Source: Streptomyces sp. NBC_01669
GTDB taxonomy: Bacteria > Actinomycetota > Actinomycetes > Streptomycetales > Streptomycetaceae
Length of the DNA: 64,000 bases
NCBI RefSeq assembly: GCF_026339735.1
Contig: NZ_JAPEQG010000003.1
Coordinates: 1-64,000, forward strand
Reading direction: 5' to 3'
Shown here: one piece after another, positions 1 through 7,043 of the stretch
Layout of the letters: every line of letters begins with the position of its first letter
How positions within the stretch are numbered: position 1 is the first letter of the stretch
Program-made: the position numbers and the translations under genes
Notes under the pieces: model-generated
The model's database searches: none
Told to the model about the DNA's origin: nothing
Seen by the model: the letters and a program-made list of their open reading frames with translations, nothing else

Positions 1-1
1 A

Positions 2-118
2 ACCGCGCAGGTGCGTGTTGGACAGACCGATCGCCGACGGGTAGACAAGCAGGCGAAGCTCCTGGTGAGCATGGGGGATCGTGGCCGTGACCCCGTCTAT
101 CAGGAGCTCTGCTGTTGA
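2..118 (+). CDS. Possible C-terminal end of an unrecognised gene
   Basis: Frame 2 is open from the window edge to a TGA at 116-118 and reads as a basic, polar 38-residue tail (TAQVRVGQTDRRRVDKQ...). The composition looks more like coding sequence than the other two frames, but the start lies outside the window and no family is recognised. It could equally be chance. Confidence 0.22.
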   Translation, partial: TAQVRVGQTDRRRVDKQAKLLVSMGDRGRDPVYQELCC

Positions 119-200
119 GCGTGACCAGGACCAATAAATAGTGGGCAGGTTGGCAGAAGCAAAAGCTCGCTGTACCGATCATTTTGAGGAAGGAGCTTCG

Positions 201-281
201 ATGAGGGTCTCGCGTACTGCGATGCTCACCTTCGCTGTGCTCACTGTCGTCGGCCTCGCCGTTGGAATGGTCGGCTCTTGA
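201..281 (+). CDS. 26-residue single-span membrane peptide
   Basis: A short reading frame starts at ATG 201 and encodes a peptide with an Arg-containing N-terminus (MRVSRTAM) followed by about 18 uninterrupted hydrophobic residues. A good ribosome binding site (AGGAAGGA, 187-194) lies just upstream. Its TGA stop (279-281) overlaps the TTG start (278-280) of the next gene in the pattern TTGA, as expected for translational coupling. It may be a leader peptide that sets translation of the downstream protein, or a tiny membrane protein. No family is recognised; it is supported only by the binding site and the overlap. Confidence 0.4.
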   Translation: MRVSRTAMLTFAVLTVVGLAVGMVGS

Positions 282-583
282 GCGCCCGCCGGCGGATTAT
301 CGCCGTCTGGGCGGGGCTGTGTCTGGCCGGCATCGCCGCCACCTCCGCCCTCAACGCCGGGACGTACACGGACAAGCCGGAATCTCCGCCCGAGGAGCCG
401 GTACCGACGGACACGTACGTCGTCGACTGCAAGGCCCGTGCCGACGACATCGAACAAGCCCGCGCCGAGGCAGAGCGCGAGCGGCAGGAAGAGCCCTTGA
501 AGGGCAGAGCCACCGCGAAGGCTGTCTGGGTACCAGAGGAGTGCGCGGACGAACTCGAAGACCGTGGCCTGAAGACACGCTGA
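278..583 (+). CDS. Small membrane-anchored hypothetical protein
   Basis: The predicted protein has 101 residues. It starts with a basic stretch (MSARRRI), then a hydrophobic segment at about residues 7-23 that would act as an uncleaved anchor or signal peptide, then a Pro/Glu-rich linker and a highly charged, probably helical region (EQARAEAERERQEEP). Two cysteines (in VVDCKAR and PEECADE) would lie outside the membrane and could pair. The start is TTG, overlapping the stop of the 26-residue peptide upstream, so expression probably depends on read-through coupling. The overlapping longer frames here have compositions typical of shadows. Function unknown. Confidence 0.55.
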   Translation: MSARRRIIAVWAGLCLAGIAATSALNAGTYTDKPESPPEEPVPTDTYVVDCKARADDIEQARAEAERERQEEPLKGRATAKAVWVPEECADELEDRGLKTR

Positions 584-1074
584 GGATGGCACTTCCCACG
601 ACCGTGCGTCTTGGCGCCTCCCGCGCAATGCAGCACCAACCAGATCACAGACCTGATCAAAGCTTCCCTCACGCTGCACCTCGCCAGGTTCACTCCAGGC
701 GCGGCCGATTTTTCCAGTCTGAGCAGGTGTCGCTTCCCTTTGTTGTCGGACTCCGAGAGTCGGCCATGACGTCCCCGGCCGAACCGCCCCGGGACCGTGA
801 CGCTCACCGAGATCATCGTCCGCAGGATCAGATCGGGCGCCCCCATCGACTGGGGCCCGACGGGAACAACCACCGGCCGATGAGTGAGGTCTGCAATGCG
901 GGGAACTACCGGGACGGGTCGGTGTTGGTGCCGTCGCGCTCGACGCCGACCGGGGCGGGCACGGAAGCAAGCCGGAGCCCGCCCGCTGGGACGCCAGACG
1001 AACTCGTTGCCCGCCTTCTGGGAGGGCTCAAGGTGCGGCGGACAGTTCAAGCGTCTCTCAGTGCCGCCGGAAGG
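584..1074. other. Region without a recognisable gene
   Basis: All frames here give Arg/Pro/Gly-rich translations typical of non-coding high-GC sequence. No IS end, RNA gene or clear terminator was found. A short inverted repeat (GACTC-CGA-GAGTC) lies near 747-760. The segment separates the rightward small genes from the leftward DUF805 gene and may contain decayed sequence. Confidence 0.4.
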
Positions 1075-1431
1075 TCAGATGTGCGCGCCGATGTACTTCG
1101 GAACCGACCCGTACTTGTTGTCTCCGGGTTGGCTGTCGCTGGAGAAGAAGTAGAGCAGGACGATGTCGCCGACCAGCGGGATCAGTCCAATCAGGAGCCA
1201 CAAGCCGGAGCGCCCGTCATCATGCAGGCGGCGGACGCCCACGGCGAGCGAGGGGAGGAGCATCGCTAGCGCGTAGAGCACTTGAAGCGGAGTGAAGTCG
1301 ATTGCGCGTCCGGCCACGAACAGCACGATGCTGATCGCCAGGTTGAACAGATTGAACACCCAGTATTCGGTCCGACGCGCGCGCCCGCTGAACACCGCGT
1401 ACTTCTTGAGCACGTCTATGTACCAGTGCAT
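1075..1431 (-). CDS. DUF805 family integral membrane protein
   Basis: This 118-residue protein matches DUF805: it opens with MHWYIDVLKKYAVFSGRARR, continues with TEYW, has hydrophobic spans around residues 25-45, 50-70 and 80-100, and carries the typical loop GVRRLHDDGRSGLW followed by LIPLVGDIVLL. The family is widespread in bacteria and its biochemical role is unknown. I chose the ATG at 1431 over an upstream in-frame start because the family consensus begins at MHWY and a G-rich ribosome binding site precedes it. The gene stands alone, with no operon partner on its strand. The C-terminus (KYGSVPKYIGAHI) is intact. Confidence 0.85.
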   Translation of the reverse strand: MHWYIDVLKKYAVFSGRARRTEYWVFNLFNLAISIVLFVAGRAIDFTPLQVLYALAMLLPSLAVGVRRLHDDGRSGLWLLIGLIPLVGDIVLLYFFSSDSQPGDNKYGSVPKYIGAHI

Positions 1432-1885
1432 GTGATGCCCCCCACGGCCATCGTTGGATGCCGTCCTGAAGGGATCAAGCAGGCAGTACGTATGGTCCTG
1501 TCCTGTCCCGTGCAGGTCAAGACACATCTCGGTGACCGCGGCCGTGGGACGGCGCAGGGGTGATTCGGCCTACTTGTTGGCCGCCGTACTGCCGCCGTCC
1601 TGGACGCCTGAGCGTGAGCAAGGGCGCCCCGCCGCAATGGCGAGGCGCCCCAACTACGTCCGAAGCGTCTATGCCGCCTCGACCGCGAGCGCGTACCGCC
1701 CGCGCTCCGCACGGGGAACCGTCAGCAGCCGATGCGGCTGCGGGTCCGCGGCGAAGGCCAGTGGGGATGAGATGCGGCGGCGTGTCAGCCTCCGTCGGTG
1801 CTGTTTGTCCAGCCGTGCCCGTTCGGGCACTTGAAGGTGTGGTTGGACAGCTCCGGGAACTCTCACGGAGTAGCCAGCGTCTTTA
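1432..1885. other. Intergenic region with a gene scrap
   Basis: Apart from the remnant at 1785-1862, no frame here has convincing coding character. The segment holds the promoter side of the DUF805 gene and the upstream region of the small membrane protein gene at 1886. Confidence 0.4.
1785..1862 (-). pseudogene. Remnant ending in a CxxGH zinc-ribbon-like motif
   Basis: On the minus strand a short open frame reads EFPELSNHTFKCPNGHGW and then TNSTDGG before a stop. It looks like the end of a real protein with a CPNGH knuckle, but an in-frame TGA precedes it directly and no start is available. I take it as the tail of a decayed gene. Confidence 0.25.
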
Positions 1886-2236
1886 ATGATCATGAGGGAA
1901 CGCGTTGAAGCACTGAGTGGTACCGGGGTGGCCCTGGCCGGTGGATTCGTCGGGCTGCTGGGATGGGCCGCGGATGCCGAACTCCGGGCGCGTGCCGGAT
2001 TCGAGGCAGGACCGGACTGGAGTGTGCTGTACGCGGAGCTTCCGCTGACCGTTCTCGTCGGAGTGCTAGCCGCGTTGTCAGCGTGGTTGCTGCCTCGGCG
2101 ATGGATGATCAGGTCGTCCGTTGCCAGTTACGCAGGCCGCGTCGTGCTTGTTGCCATAGTGCTGGCCGGATTCTGGCTGGCCGTCCAGGGCTGGTACACA
2201 GGACTGCCCGAGTCAATGCCGGACCACAAGCCCTAG
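1886..2236 (+). CDS. Small integral membrane protein, unknown function
   Basis: The 116-residue product has three likely membrane spans: about residues 10-30 (TGVALAGGFVGLLGWAAD), 50-68 (LPLTVLVGVLAALSAWLLP) and 82-103 (GRVVLVAIVLAGFWLAVQGW). An acidic loop between spans 1 and 2 and the short tail are polar. Two start codons are possible, ATG 1886 and ATG 1892, and neither has a strong ribosome binding site. It converges on the minus-strand gene at 2298. No family is recognised; the clean hydrophobic pattern and Streptomyces-like codon use are the reason for calling it. Confidence 0.6.
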   Translation: MIMRERVEALSGTGVALAGGFVGLLGWAADAELRARAGFEAGPDWSVLYAELPLTVLVGVLAALSAWLLPRRWMIRSSVASYAGRVVLVAIVLAGFWLAVQGWYTGLPESMPDHKP

Positions 2237-2297
2237 CTAGTGCCGCATCAGGCAACGTTGGCCCTTTCGTGCCGCCATGGCTAGGGTCTCTCACCGG

Positions 2298-2771
2298 TCA
2301 GGTGAGAGTCTCCTGCGCCCAGCGGGCAATGCCACCGAGCCTGGCTGCCGCTACGTCGATATCGCCGGTTCGGACAGGCTGCTCGACTTCGTAGTCGTAG
2401 CCTTCGAGGCCGCACTCCTCCTCAACCATCCGTCCGATGCGGTACGCCTCCGCCATGATCGGCAACGCTTCGCTTCCCGGGTAGCGGTAAGGAATCTCGA
2501 TATTGGCCGAGTCCCCGTCGTAGTCCAGCTGCAGATGACCAGCAGGCCCGTCACGCCACAGAGTCAGGCTGTAGGGGAACTCCTCGGTGGTGACTGGACC
2601 GACCTCCCGCAATATCCGCTGCATGAGCCTGTCCCAATCGGCACGTTGCTCACCAGTCAAGTTCATGGGCTTGAGCTCGGCATCCGGATCGTAGGCGGAG
2701 TTGATCTCCTCCAGGGTCTCGTCGAAGGCGCGGCCCGGAAGAACCCGCAAGAACATGATGTCGTAGGTCAC
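2298..2771 (-). CDS. Hypothetical acidic protein, 157 residues
   Basis: A soluble, acidic protein (many Glu/Asp, few Lys) beginning MTYDIMFLRVLPGRAF, with no signal peptide or membrane span. The N-terminal half (LPGRAFDETLEEI...) and the motif PYSLTLWRDGPAGHLQLDYDGD resemble small Streptomyces hypothetical proteins often found near toxin-immunity and accessory genes. The C-terminal half is helical and ends GGIARWAQETLT. It is the last gene of the leftward set here; the gene before it on the same strand is the carboxypeptidase, about 130 bases away, so co-transcription is possible but unproven. No catalytic motif is visible. Confidence 0.7.
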   Translation of the reverse strand: MTYDIMFLRVLPGRAFDETLEEINSAYDPDAELKPMNLTGEQRADWDRLMQRILREVGPVTTEEFPYSLTLWRDGPAGHLQLDYDGDSANIEIPYRYPGSEALPIMAEAYRIGRMVEEECGLEGYDYEVEQPVRTGDIDVAAARLGGIARWAQETLT

Positions 2772-2905
2772 CGTCTGCAGCCTACGTGTCCCCGCTCGCT
2801 ACTTTCGGGGTCGTGGCGGGGTGGGTAAGTCGAGCACGACAGGGCGAACGTTGCCGGATGTGGGCCCCGCGCCGTGGGGCGAGGCCCACCCGCGTCCGGC
2901 AGTCG

Positions 2906-3937
2906 TCAGCTGCCGCCGCACTGCTCCTGCACGGCGAACGGAAGGCTTCCGTAGCCTGAGACGTCGTACGAGCCGAGGGAGCCGTCGGCGGCTGCCGTGA
3001 GAACCGCCATCGTGGGGATGGTGAAGAGCCGTTCCAGCTGGCCGTTGCTCTTCTGGCCGACCGAGCGGACCTCGTAGAAGATCGCGCCCTTGGTCGGCGT
3101 GTGCAGCACAGGCTGTTCGCCGGCGGGGGCCGTGCCACCCATGAGCATGCGGCTGAAGACGGCGTTGGTGATGTCGATGAGCGGGTAGTGGGCGACATTG
3201 GCCAGGCCGTAGTGGTCCAGCGCGTCGACGCTGGCCATGGCCATCTGCCGGTTGGTGAGCCACTGTTCGGCTGTCATCCGGGACGGGGCGATGGAACGGG
3301 CTCCGATCTGGAACTGGTTGAGGTCGTTCGTTCCCGCGACCACCGGGGCCTGTCCCATGTGGTGCAGGTCGAGGCTCAATTGCGGGGCGGTCCGGCGCCA
3401 CAGCTTCCAGTAGGCGACCGACTCCGGCTGGACGAAGTTCTCCCAGTCACGGTTGAGGTCGGTACGGGTCGGGGTGGTGCTCTGGCGGATGTTGGCCTCA
3501 GCGCCGTCCGGGTTGTACATGGGGAGGACGACGACGGTGAGTTTCTCGCGGATGAGGCGGGCGGCCGGGTCGCCGCTCGCCAGGTGCCCGAGGATCTGGA
3601 GGACGGCCTCGGTGCTGTGCAGTTCGTTGCCGTGGATACGGGCCTGCAGCCAGAAGACGGTCGGCCCAGTGCCGACGGTGGCGTACAGCAGCTTGCGTCC
3701 CTCGCCCGACAGACCGGCCGTTCCGACATTGACGAGTCCGTGCGAGGTCCGGGCGATACGGTCGAGCTGCCGGACCACGTCGTCGTATCCCGCGACGCTG
3801 GCCAGGCTGACGTTCTGGTCCGGCTGGATGCAGGGCCCGCCCGGCAGATGCGCCGGGTCCGCCGAGGCGGTCGAGACGCCGGCCAGTCCGGCAGCCAGCG
3901 CGCCGGCGGCCCCGAGCAGTGTGCGTCGTCCGATCAT
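2906..3937 (-). CDS. Exported M14-family zinc carboxypeptidase-like protein (second of a pair)
   Basis: The 343-residue product belongs to the M14 zinc carboxypeptidase superfamily, which removes C-terminal residues or cleaves peptidoglycan peptides. The zinc pair HxxE is seen as H102/E105 (QARIHGNELHSTE). A later His lies in LSLDLHHMGQ and the catalytic Glu lies in FYEVRSVGQKSNG. The N-terminus (MIGRRTLLGAAGALAAG) is a Tat-type leader with twin Arg, so the enzyme should act outside the cell. I chose the ATG at 3937 because GAGGGAGG lies just upstream; that site overlaps the stop of the neighbouring M14 gene, so the two are translationally linked. An earlier GTG at 3952 would bury the ribosome binding site. 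Confidence 0.88.
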   Translation of the reverse strand: MIGRRTLLGAAGALAAGLAGVSTASADPAHLPGGPCIQPDQNVSLASVAGYDDVVRQLDRIARTSHGLVNVGTAGLSGEGRKLLYATVGTGPTVFWLQARIHGNELHSTEAVLQILGHLASGDPAARLIREKLTVVVLPMYNPDGAEANIRQSTTPTRTDLNRDWENFVQPESVAYWKLWRRTAPQLSLDLHHMGQAPVVAGTNDLNQFQIGARSIAPSRMTAEQWLTNRQMAMASVDALDHYGLANVAHYPLIDITNAVFSRMLMGGTAPAGEQPVLHTPTKGAIFYEVRSVGQKSNGQLERLFTIPTMAVLTAAADGSLGSYDVSGYGSLPFAVQEQCGGS

Positions 3938-3948
3938 GGGTGCCTCCC

Positions 3949-5151
3949 TCACAGGTCGTCGCGCGGATTGCCGATGGACGGGCCGGCCGGCGGAATGTCG
4001 TAGTAGCGGGCCGGGTCGACGTTCTGGATGTCACCGGTGGCGAGGCTCTCGAGCGTGGTGCCCATCCCGATGAGCGACTGGCGGATCAGCATGCCCATGG
4101 ACTTCTGGGCCACCGAGCGCGTCTCGTAGAGCATGATTCCGGCGCCGTTGAGTGCGTAGGATCCGAGCGCGGTGCCCGGCAGTTCGACGTCGGGGTAGCG
4201 GGTGATGCCTCCGAAGCCCGACTGGCCCAGGGCGCGCAGGGTGTCCCAGACGAGCACATTGACCCGATAGCCCAGGTCGCGGGCGGCCGGGTCGAGCGGA
4301 TATCCGGCAGTGCCCTTGGTGACGATGCCGACCAGTTGGAGCGTGGTGAGCTGGTTGTCCGTGTCGGACTGCGTGTTGCTGCCGCGGTGGTGGTGGTCGA
4401 TGAAGACCTTCGGCCGCATCCGCTGGAAGACCGCTGCGGAGGTGCGCGCCTCGGGCGTTACGAAGAAGCCCGGCAGCTCGGAGCGTCCGGGCAACAGGCC
4501 TTCGCCGCCAGGCTTCAGCCGGAACGTCAGATCCGGGTGGAAGTCGCGGTTGATGTCGTAGCCGGAGACCCGGCCGGGCTCCAGCAGCGTACGCGGCAGA
4601 TACCACGGCGCCGGTGTGCCCGCCGCGAGTCCCCATTCCTGCGGTGTCCAGCGCTGGGTGTTCTGCCGCCGCTGTACGAGGAAGCCGTCGGCGTCCCGGA
4701 AGTCGGCACCGTCCATGTTGAGCCGCGGGATGAACCAGACCGCGAGCCGGTCGAGGACCGCCTTGACGGTCGGATGCGAGCTGGTGGCGAGCGTCTGCAT
4801 CAGATGCAGCGCGACCTCGGTGCCGAGAGGTTCACCGCCGTGGATCTGGGTCTGGATCAGTACGGGGAGCTTGCCGGCGGCGGGCTCGCCGAACCGTATG
4901 AGATGGATGGGCCAACCGCCGGCCGAGTGACCGGCCACCTCCACGGCCATCCTGCCCTTCGAACGGGCCGCGATGCTCTGGAGTTTGGGGCCGAGTTCGG
5001 AGTTCGCCGTCAACGCGGCCTTCTGGACTGTTTGTTCCGGCTGGATCCACGGCCCGTTGGGCCGCGACTGCGGTTCCGCGTAGGCCGACGGCTGGAGAAC
5101 CGTCCCCACCCCGAGGCCTGCCATCCCGGCCAGGATCGTGCGTCGACGCAT
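3949..5151 (-). CDS. Exported M14-family zinc carboxypeptidase-like protein (first of a pair)
   Basis: The 400-residue product has a Tat-like leader (MRRRTILAGMAGLGVGTVL), then the M14 zinc ligands H104 and E107 (TQIHGGEPLGTE), the substrate-binding DINRDFHPD segment, a His-rich loop (VFIDHHHRGSN) that holds the third zinc ligand, and the catalytic Glu in LYETRSVAQKS. The two neighbours are paralogues sharing the GPxIQPxQ segment after the leader and the Y-E-x-RSV motif, so they probably arose by tandem duplication and form a two-gene operon for extracellular peptide hydrolysis. The ATG at 5151 fits the leader; upstream in-frame sequence is Arg-rich and non-coding in character. Confidence 0.88.
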   Translation of the reverse strand: MRRRTILAGMAGLGVGTVLQPSAYAEPQSRPNGPWIQPEQTVQKAALTANSELGPKLQSIAARSKGRMAVEVAGHSAGGWPIHLIRFGEPAAGKLPVLIQTQIHGGEPLGTEVALHLMQTLATSSHPTVKAVLDRLAVWFIPRLNMDGADFRDADGFLVQRRQNTQRWTPQEWGLAAGTPAPWYLPRTLLEPGRVSGYDINRDFHPDLTFRLKPGGEGLLPGRSELPGFFVTPEARTSAAVFQRMRPKVFIDHHHRGSNTQSDTDNQLTTLQLVGIVTKGTAGYPLDPAARDLGYRVNVLVWDTLRALGQSGFGGITRYPDVELPGTALGSYALNGAGIMLYETRSVAQKSMGMLIRQSLIGMGTTLESLATGDIQNVDPARYYDIPPAGPSIGNPRDDL

Positions 5152-5499
5152 GTGCTCTCGCTTTCCGGTCGATGGGAGGGATCCCCCCCGGTCCCCTCCG
5201 ACAAGAACGATTGCAGCGATCACGGTCTGTCGGCCCAGTCTGATCCCCGGCAGCGCGCATGACAAGACATCAGCATCCTCTGTCTTCACTGCTGTACCGG
5301 GGCAGGACCAGGCATCGGCCCGGCCGGTCATCGAGGCGCTGGGGCGCCAATCGGGGCGGGACGGCCCGGGGTGGTCGCTCGGCCGTCGGGCTCGTTGCCG
5401 TCGGTGGCGGCGGCCGCTGGCGCCGCGTCGGCCGATGCCGACGCGACGCCGCATTCACGACGAGCTCCGCCGCCAGGTCCGGGAGCCGGAGGCCGCACC
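5152..5499. other. Upstream region of the M14 operon
   Basis: This stretch should contain the promoter of the leftward M14 pair. The frames are Arg/Gly/Pro-rich with no recognisable protein, and no repeat or IS end stands out. Confidence 0.35.
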
Positions 5500-5575
5500 G
5501 TCCTTGCCCGCCTCGCGAAGGGGTTCCGCACGATCAGTCTGGTGTGGGCCGACGGCGGATACGCCGACTCCGTGA
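5500..5575 (+). pseudogene. IS5-type transposase scrap
   Basis: The plus-strand frame reads LAKGFRTISLVWADGGYADS. The segment VWADGGYA is the hallmark around the second catalytic Asp of IS5-group transposases. Nothing of the element survives on either side; the right edge runs straight into the sdaA fragment. Confidence 0.6.
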
Positions 5576-5938
5576 TGACCTTGTCGAGGGAGACGTGGTG
5601 CCGGTCGTCGCCGCGCAGCGTCATGCGGCCGTGGTCAGCTCCTTGACCGCCGCCATGCCGTTGCGTTCGATGCACGGGATCTGCACCAGGCCGCCGACCG
5701 GGTCGCAGGTCAGTCCCAGGTTGTGCTCCATGCCGATCTTGGCGGCGTTCTCCACCTGTTCAGGCGAGCCGCCCAGGACCTCGGCCAGGCCGCCCGCGGC
5801 CATCGAGCAGGCCGACCCGATCTCGCCCTGACAGCCCACCTCGACCCCGGAGATCGAGGCGTTCTCCTTGAACAGCAGGCCGATGGCCCCGGCCGCGAGC
5901 AGGAAGCGGACGACGCCGTCCTCGTCCGCCCCCGGCAC
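5576..5938 (-). pseudogene. sdaA: Truncated, frameshifted L-serine dehydratase fragment
   Basis: The minus strand encodes the iron-sulfur-binding part of single-chain L-serine ammonia-lyase: RFLLAAGAIGLLFKENASIS, then GCQGEIGSACSMAAGG, MEHNLGLTCDPVGGLVQIPC and IERNGMAAVK. Near 5640 the frame shifts, and the continuation MTLRGDDRHHVSLDKVI is read in another frame. The roughly 300 N-terminal residues and the last part are missing. The intact enzyme converts serine to pyruvate and ammonia; this copy cannot. It abuts unrelated fragments on both sides, so it was carried here or cut by rearrangement. Confidence 0.85.
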
Positions 5939-6190
5939 CGACGCCTTCCACGACGTCTACCGGAACGCCATGGCGCACAGCGCCGTATTCGTCGCCACCG
6001 AATCCGAAGCCCGCCAACGGTGGACCGTGAAGGCGGACACGCTCACCGCGGGCTCCGGCCACGCTGTCGCCGACGCCGTCAGCGATGCAATCCGGGCTGT
6101 GATCGCCCGCCTGATCCAAAGCCACGAGGTCGACCTGGACGCCTACACGGGACCGATCTACTTCATGCTGCACGGCGTGCGGAGCGAAGA
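5939..6190 (+). pseudogene. Internal fragment of an unrecognised protein
   Basis: An 84-codon stretch has good coding character (GTDAFHDVYRNAMAHSAVFV, later TAGSGHAVADAVSDAIRAVI and YTGPIYFMLHGV) but has no plausible start and loses its character at about 6190, where an Rhs fragment on the other strand follows. No family is recognised. Confidence 0.4.
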
Positions 6191-6224
6191 ACGAGCCCGT
6201 GACCTTGCCGCTGCACTCCACGCC

Positions 6225-6482
6225 GTCCTCCGTCGTCCCGTCGCTGTTGTGCTTGATCTGCGACAGGCGCTCACCCCATGCGCTGTACTGGTAGGACTTG
6301 GTCAGCTCACTGCCGACCTTCTCGTCCAGTACCTCACTCGACATTCCGAGGTAGTCGTAGTCCGTGGTCTTGCCATCGGTACCGGTTCTTCTTCTCGTTG
6401 TCCGCGTCATCGGAAGTGGAGCGGACCAGCCTGACGCCGTCGGGGCCCGCCCCCTGAAGGAAGCAGGCCCCGACGCCATCAC
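6225..6482 (-). pseudogene. Rhs/YD-repeat protein fragment
   Basis: The minus strand reads DGKTTDYDYLGMSSEVLDEK followed by SYQYSAWGERLSQIKHNSDG and TTED. This is the typical YD-repeat core near the end of Rhs polymorphic toxins. An upstream piece (VRSTSDDADNEKKNR) is in a different frame, so at least one frameshift is present. The toxin tip and almost all of the shell are lost. It lies just downstream of the SUKH immunity gene on the same strand, so the two may be the relic of one toxin-immunity locus. Confidence 0.75.
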
Positions 6483-6534
6483 CCACTACGGGTCGACCCT
6501 TGCGCTCAAGGCACCCTCAGTATTTTGAGCCCCT

Positions 6535-7043
6535 TTAGCCGACGGAGACTACGGGTTCAGGCCCCGGAAAGTTCGGAGGGAGCCCATGCGGTACGGCCGT
6601 CCCAGAGCACAGCCAGGCGAGATAGCTCGAGAGGCTGCCCTCGTAGTGGAACCAGTCGTCATTCCGCCCAGCCACAACGACTGTCCATTCGTTGGGCTGC
6701 CCTTCTGTACGCCAGTGGAACTCGTCCCCGTCTACCGAGCTGCCCCACATCAGCAACCCTCCCGATTCCGGGAACACAGGGTAGCCACCGAGCATTCCCT
6801 TCTGCGCCATACCCTCGGCACCGGCGAGATCCTCTCTCGCCCCCTCGACGAATCCCGATTCGCCTCCTGGGGCCGGCGACGTCACAAAGAGGAACTTCCC
6901 GATCTTCAGCCGAGGGTACGACTCCACTAAAGCGATGTAGTCGTCTGGCAGCCCAGTCCCCAACCCGTCGAAGACCATCTGCCAGTTGATGCGCCGTGGA
7001 ACCTCGAGACGCTGCGCCATCAGCCCCGGTAGCGCGGCTTCTA
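6535..7043 (-). pseudogene. SMI1/KNR4 (SUKH) immunity-type gene, cut near its start by an IS630 element
   Basis: The surviving frame encodes a SUKH-superfamily protein: the N-terminal helix (EAALPGLMAQRLEVPRRINW), GLGTGLPDDYIALVESYP (the classic SUKH lead-in) and a C-terminal sheet ending SSYLAWLCSG. SUKH proteins neutralise contact-dependent and Rhs-type toxins. The IS630 element is inserted after the sixth codon. The missing codons lie beyond it at 8464-8481, where TTG AGT ATC GAA TCC follows a GGAGG site. Removing the element and one TA restores MSIESLEAALPG in frame. A TTG in the IS end could still give a variant N-terminus, so some expression is possible. Confidence 0.8.
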
